Shown piece by piece: positions 61,943 to 64,000 of a stretch of DNA of 64,000 nt. This DNA is from Sporosarcina sp. FSL K6-3457 (GTDB lineage Bacteria > Bacillota > Bacilli > Bacillales_A > Planococcaceae): the NCBI RefSeq assembly GCF_038007285.1, contig NZ_JBBOWX010000001.1, forward strand, positions 310,001-374,000, read 5' to 3'. The translations under genes and the position numbers were made by a program. Positions within the stretch are counted from its first letter, which is position 1. Each line of letters begins with the position of its first letter. A model generated the notes under the pieces. That model made no database searches and was not told the DNA's origin. It saw only the letters and a list, made by a program, of their open reading frames with translations.

Positions 61943-62566
61943 TTACGCGTTACGCATAATGATTGTTTCAATTGTATTTGCTACATCTTGTCCATAATCA
62001 GCAATATCCTCGAGTTGCTCATAAATGTCTTTGAACTGAATAATACGGATTGGATCTTTCTCACGGATGAAAAGCTGTTTGATGGATGTACGAAGAACCT
62101 CATCACAAATTCGTTCGTATTCCTTAATTTGTACGGCATGAACACGCATTGCTTCCAGTTTTCTTTTAGAAAGCAATTGCATAGCAAGGACAATCTCATC
62201 CGTACTTTTCACGATGTTTTCCATGAACTTTTGGACGTATTCATCAATGTCAGTGAGTGAAAACATTTCAAGATGAGCGGCAAATTGCTCAATACCGTCG
62301 AGGATATCATCCATTTTAATGGCTAATTGTAAAATATCTTCCCGTTCAATAGGTGTCATGAATGACTTATTGAGCTTAGTAATAAGTTCGTGGATAAGTG
62401 TGTCGCCTTCTGTCTCATAATTTTTAAGCTTAATGCTGACTTCTTTTAAATCAGCGGCTGTTTCTACTTTGAAATTATCTGCATAGTGGATTGCTTCTTG
62501 TACATTTTCTGCAATCGTTAATAATGCAGTGAAGAAAGGGTCTGTTTTACGTTGATTAAACATCAT
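61943..62566 (-). CDS. DUF47/PhoU-like protein (YkaA type)
   Basis: The 207-residue helical protein has a PhoU-like fold with EGDTLIHELITKLNKSFMTP, IEREDILQLAIKMDDILDGI and EYERICDEVLR. DUF47 proteins bind metal-phosphate and regulate Pit transporters. The ATG is close to a GGAGGC. It heads the two-gene phosphate operon. Confidence 0.93.
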   Translation of the reverse strand: MMFNQRKTDPFFTALLTIAENVQEAIHYADNFKVETAADLKEVSIKLKNYETEGDTLIHELITKLNKSFMTPIEREDILQLAIKMDDILDGIEQFAAHLEMFSLTDIDEYVQKFMENIVKSTDEIVLAMQLLSKRKLEAMRVHAVQIKEYERICDEVLRTSIKQLFIREKDPIRIIQFKDIYEQLEDIADYGQDVANTIETIIMRNA

Positions 62567-62638
62567 TAGCCTCCATCCGTCTCCGGAAATAAATTATTGT
62601 GTCCTCATCATAACAAAATCATAAGAAATCGGGACAAA

Positions 62639-62677
62639 TTTCGACAAGATTTACACAAACTTAACATAACTTTTACG
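62639..62677. promoter_or_regulatory. Pho box (PhoP-type direct repeats)
   Basis: TTTCGA, TTTACA, TTAACA and TTTACG follow at exactly 11-bp steps (six bases plus five). B. subtilis PhoP binds TT(A/T/C)ACA repeats with this period. The repeats read on the plus strand, 70-110 bp ahead of the leftward DUF47 gene. Confidence 0.75.
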
Positions 62678-63645
62678 AAAAGGGGGTTGTTCTTTTGAAA
62701 AGTGATAATTCAGTAATAGGAATGTCCCTTACTAGCGTACCCTTTTCTTTAGTTCAACTAACGATATAAGTTGAGCTAAAGAATCCCCAAGAGCTGAGCG
62801 TTGTAAGTAGTATTTTTTAGTTCAGCTCTACTCGCACCTGCTGATTAACCAAAAAATAACTTAATCAAACACTATGCGCGCTGTGTACAGTTCTTTTGGT
62901 TCGCTGTGGATTGAACGACTTCTATACGATTACCGGGGTGTTTCTATGTATAGGGATGGTGGTCGTTCATCCATCGCTCTCCAAAAACACTTATACACAA
63001 AGTGCTAATGCTTTTAGGGAAGAAAGAATAGCTAGCTTTTTACGTGGATAAAAGCCGCCAAAGATACAATTTTGGCAGCTGAAGCTTTTACCATGGTCCT
63101 TCCCACTGTTATTTTAGGAAGTATTACATTCTTATAAAACTTGCTAAAAGTAAAGTGGGAGTACCTTATACAAAGTGCAAGTGTGCCCGAAATTGCATCT
63201 TCGGGCACTTACACTCTATAGAAAGTCATCTATTCTTTTTTTGCCAAACAACTGCATTTTTCACTTGAACGTTGTAGGTACGCGATAGGCAAGTATTCAT
63301 AACAAGATGACCGAAAAAGGATGACTAGAAATGACGAAGTCGTTTCTAGTCATCCTTGCTCCTGGGGGAGGAAGGAACTGCAATTCCTCCTTGGTAATGA
63401 TGTCTTGATTATTTCGTCGAAAGCGAGCCGGAAATGATCTAGTGAAAATGGTAGTTTTCAAGCCTTTTTCACCGGTGCATTAAAATGGTTAATCAACAGA
63501 CGTGAGCTCTACTAAATAAATATTGGGATAGAGTTTTTTGAAGCAATTCATGGACTTAAGCAGTTACCGATATTTACGCTAAGCGATTGGATTGTCTTAA
63601 CTGATAGCGAAATTGAAATGAAGGGGAAATTAATTTTTAGTAAAT
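62678..63645. other. Gene-poor, hairpin-rich region
   Basis: About 970 bases without a convincing gene. Stem-loops are at 62748-62780 (TTTAGTTCAACT), 62790-62829 (AGAGCTGA), 63183-63208 (GTGCCCGAA) and 63317-63357 (15-bp perfect stem AAGGATGACTAGAAA). Short direct repeats CTTATACAAAGTGC and CTTATACACAAAGTGC lie at about 63165 and 62989. It may hold remnants or small RNAs, but nothing is identified. Confidence 0.5.
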
Positions 63646-63671
63646 TGAAACTTATTCCATAACTGCCCGTA
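63646..63671 (+). promoter_or_regulatory. SigW-type ECF promoter of the yuaF-like gene
   Basis: TGAAAC, 16 bp, CGTA: an exact match to the SigW consensus, 40 bp upstream of the start codon. In B. subtilis the yuaF-floT-yuaI operon is in the SigW regulon. Confidence 0.8.
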
Positions 63672-63710
63672 TATATAGTAAGGCAGAAAAGTGAAAGTGG
63701 AGGTGATGGG

Positions 63711-64000
63711 ATGGAACTGTTTGGGATGCCGATTATGCAAGTATATTTGGTGGTGTTGATTGTCGCGGGCCTGGCAACGGTACTGTACATCTTTTTCAGT
63801 GACATGGCAGAAGGTATTGGTGAGGTAAGTCCATTGTTAGATCCAGCGATTATACTTGCATTCATAACACTTGCCGCCGCCGCTGGCTATATACTGGAGC
63901 TTGTGACAGCCTTGAATAGTGGAATCATTATCGTCATCGCAGTAGTTATTGCAGCTATACTCGATTTTCTTCTGTATTTCTTTGTACTGCTACCAATCAG
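63711..64000 (+). CDS. yuaF: YuaF-like NfeD-family membrane protein, 5' part
   Basis: The first 96 residues are visible before the window ends. MELFGMPIMQVYLVVLIVAG begins a membrane helix, with three more helices to follow and DMAEGIGEVSPLLDPAIILA between the first and second. This matches YuaF, the NfeD protein encoded with flotillin in Bacillales; it shapes membrane fluidity with FloT. GGAGGTGAT precedes the ATG. A flotillin gene is expected just outside the window. Confidence 0.85.
   Translation, partial: MELFGMPIMQVYLVVLIVAGLATVLYIFFSDMAEGIGEVSPLLDPAIILAFITLAAAAGYILELVTALNSGIIIVIAVVIAAILDFLLYFFVLLPI

Noticed and set aside
62878..63012. A 44-codon frame beginning MRAVYSSFGSLWIERLLYDY.
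   Set aside because: There is no ribosome binding site and no coding signature, so I left it unannotated.

Overview
The window reads as chromosome of a low-GC Gram-positive, spore-former-type Bacillota (Bacillales). It carries homologues typical of that group (YeeI-type YebC, PaiB, LytS/LytT with CstA, a YuaF-like NfeD protein behind a SigW-type promoter, DUF47/Pit, MocR) and strong GGAGG ribosome binding sites throughout. The gene mix and the intergenic 21-bp minisatellites suggest Planococcaceae (Sporosarcina or Lysinibacillus-like). That placement is inference from content, not a search.

Layout. 0-4 kb: a PTS EIIA tail, a broken MerR-type gene, a chemotaxis receptor and an 84-bp solo end of an IS91-like element whose full copy sits at 55-56.6 kb. 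4-8.3 kb: LytS/LytT two-component system driving a CstA-family transporter through three boxes spaced exactly 21 bp. 8.3-10.9 kb: two MerR regulators behind 19-bp-spacer promoters. 10.9-18.3 kb: a type I-C CRISPR effector cassette (cas3, cas5c, cas8c with an internal cas11c start, cas7). It has no cas4-cas1-cas2, only decayed repeats remain, and it is bracketed by two paralogous small genes. 18.5-28 kb: housekeeping and accessory genes, including a retropepsin-like protein, a PaiB/LysE/MocR group, a disrupted holin-like toxin and an RlmI-type methyltransferase. 28-36.4 kb: a metal-chelate-type ABC importer with two DUF364 proteins, a methyltransferase, an FmdE-family protein and an LLM flavin oxidoreductase. 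36.5-39 kb: an ABC-2 exporter with LytTR and DUF3021 regulators. 39-54 kb: NUDIX, GNAT and envelope proteins, YeeI, a Crp/P1B-ATPase/HMA operon, GGDEF, an orphan PurC, a Cu/Zn SOD-like lipoprotein, a CAP-domain protein and RlmA. 55-56.6 kb: the IS91-like element. 56.7-64 kb: a DUF5068-like lipoprotein, an MMPL transporter, a cold-shock protein, Pit/DUF47 behind a Pho box, and the start of a yuaF-like gene.

The most notable observation lies just upstream of cas3. A degenerate CRISPR repeat has its own promoter and is followed by an 18-nt guide-like segment and an intrinsic terminator. The guide matches a site in the cas3 5' leader at 14 of 18 positions, three of the four mismatches fall at positions 6, 12 and 18 (the flipped-out positions in type I guides), and the site carries a TTC motif on the PAM side. 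This looks like a crRNA-like RNA that makes the type I-C effector repress its own operon (CreR-like). It is a sequence-based inference and has not been tested.
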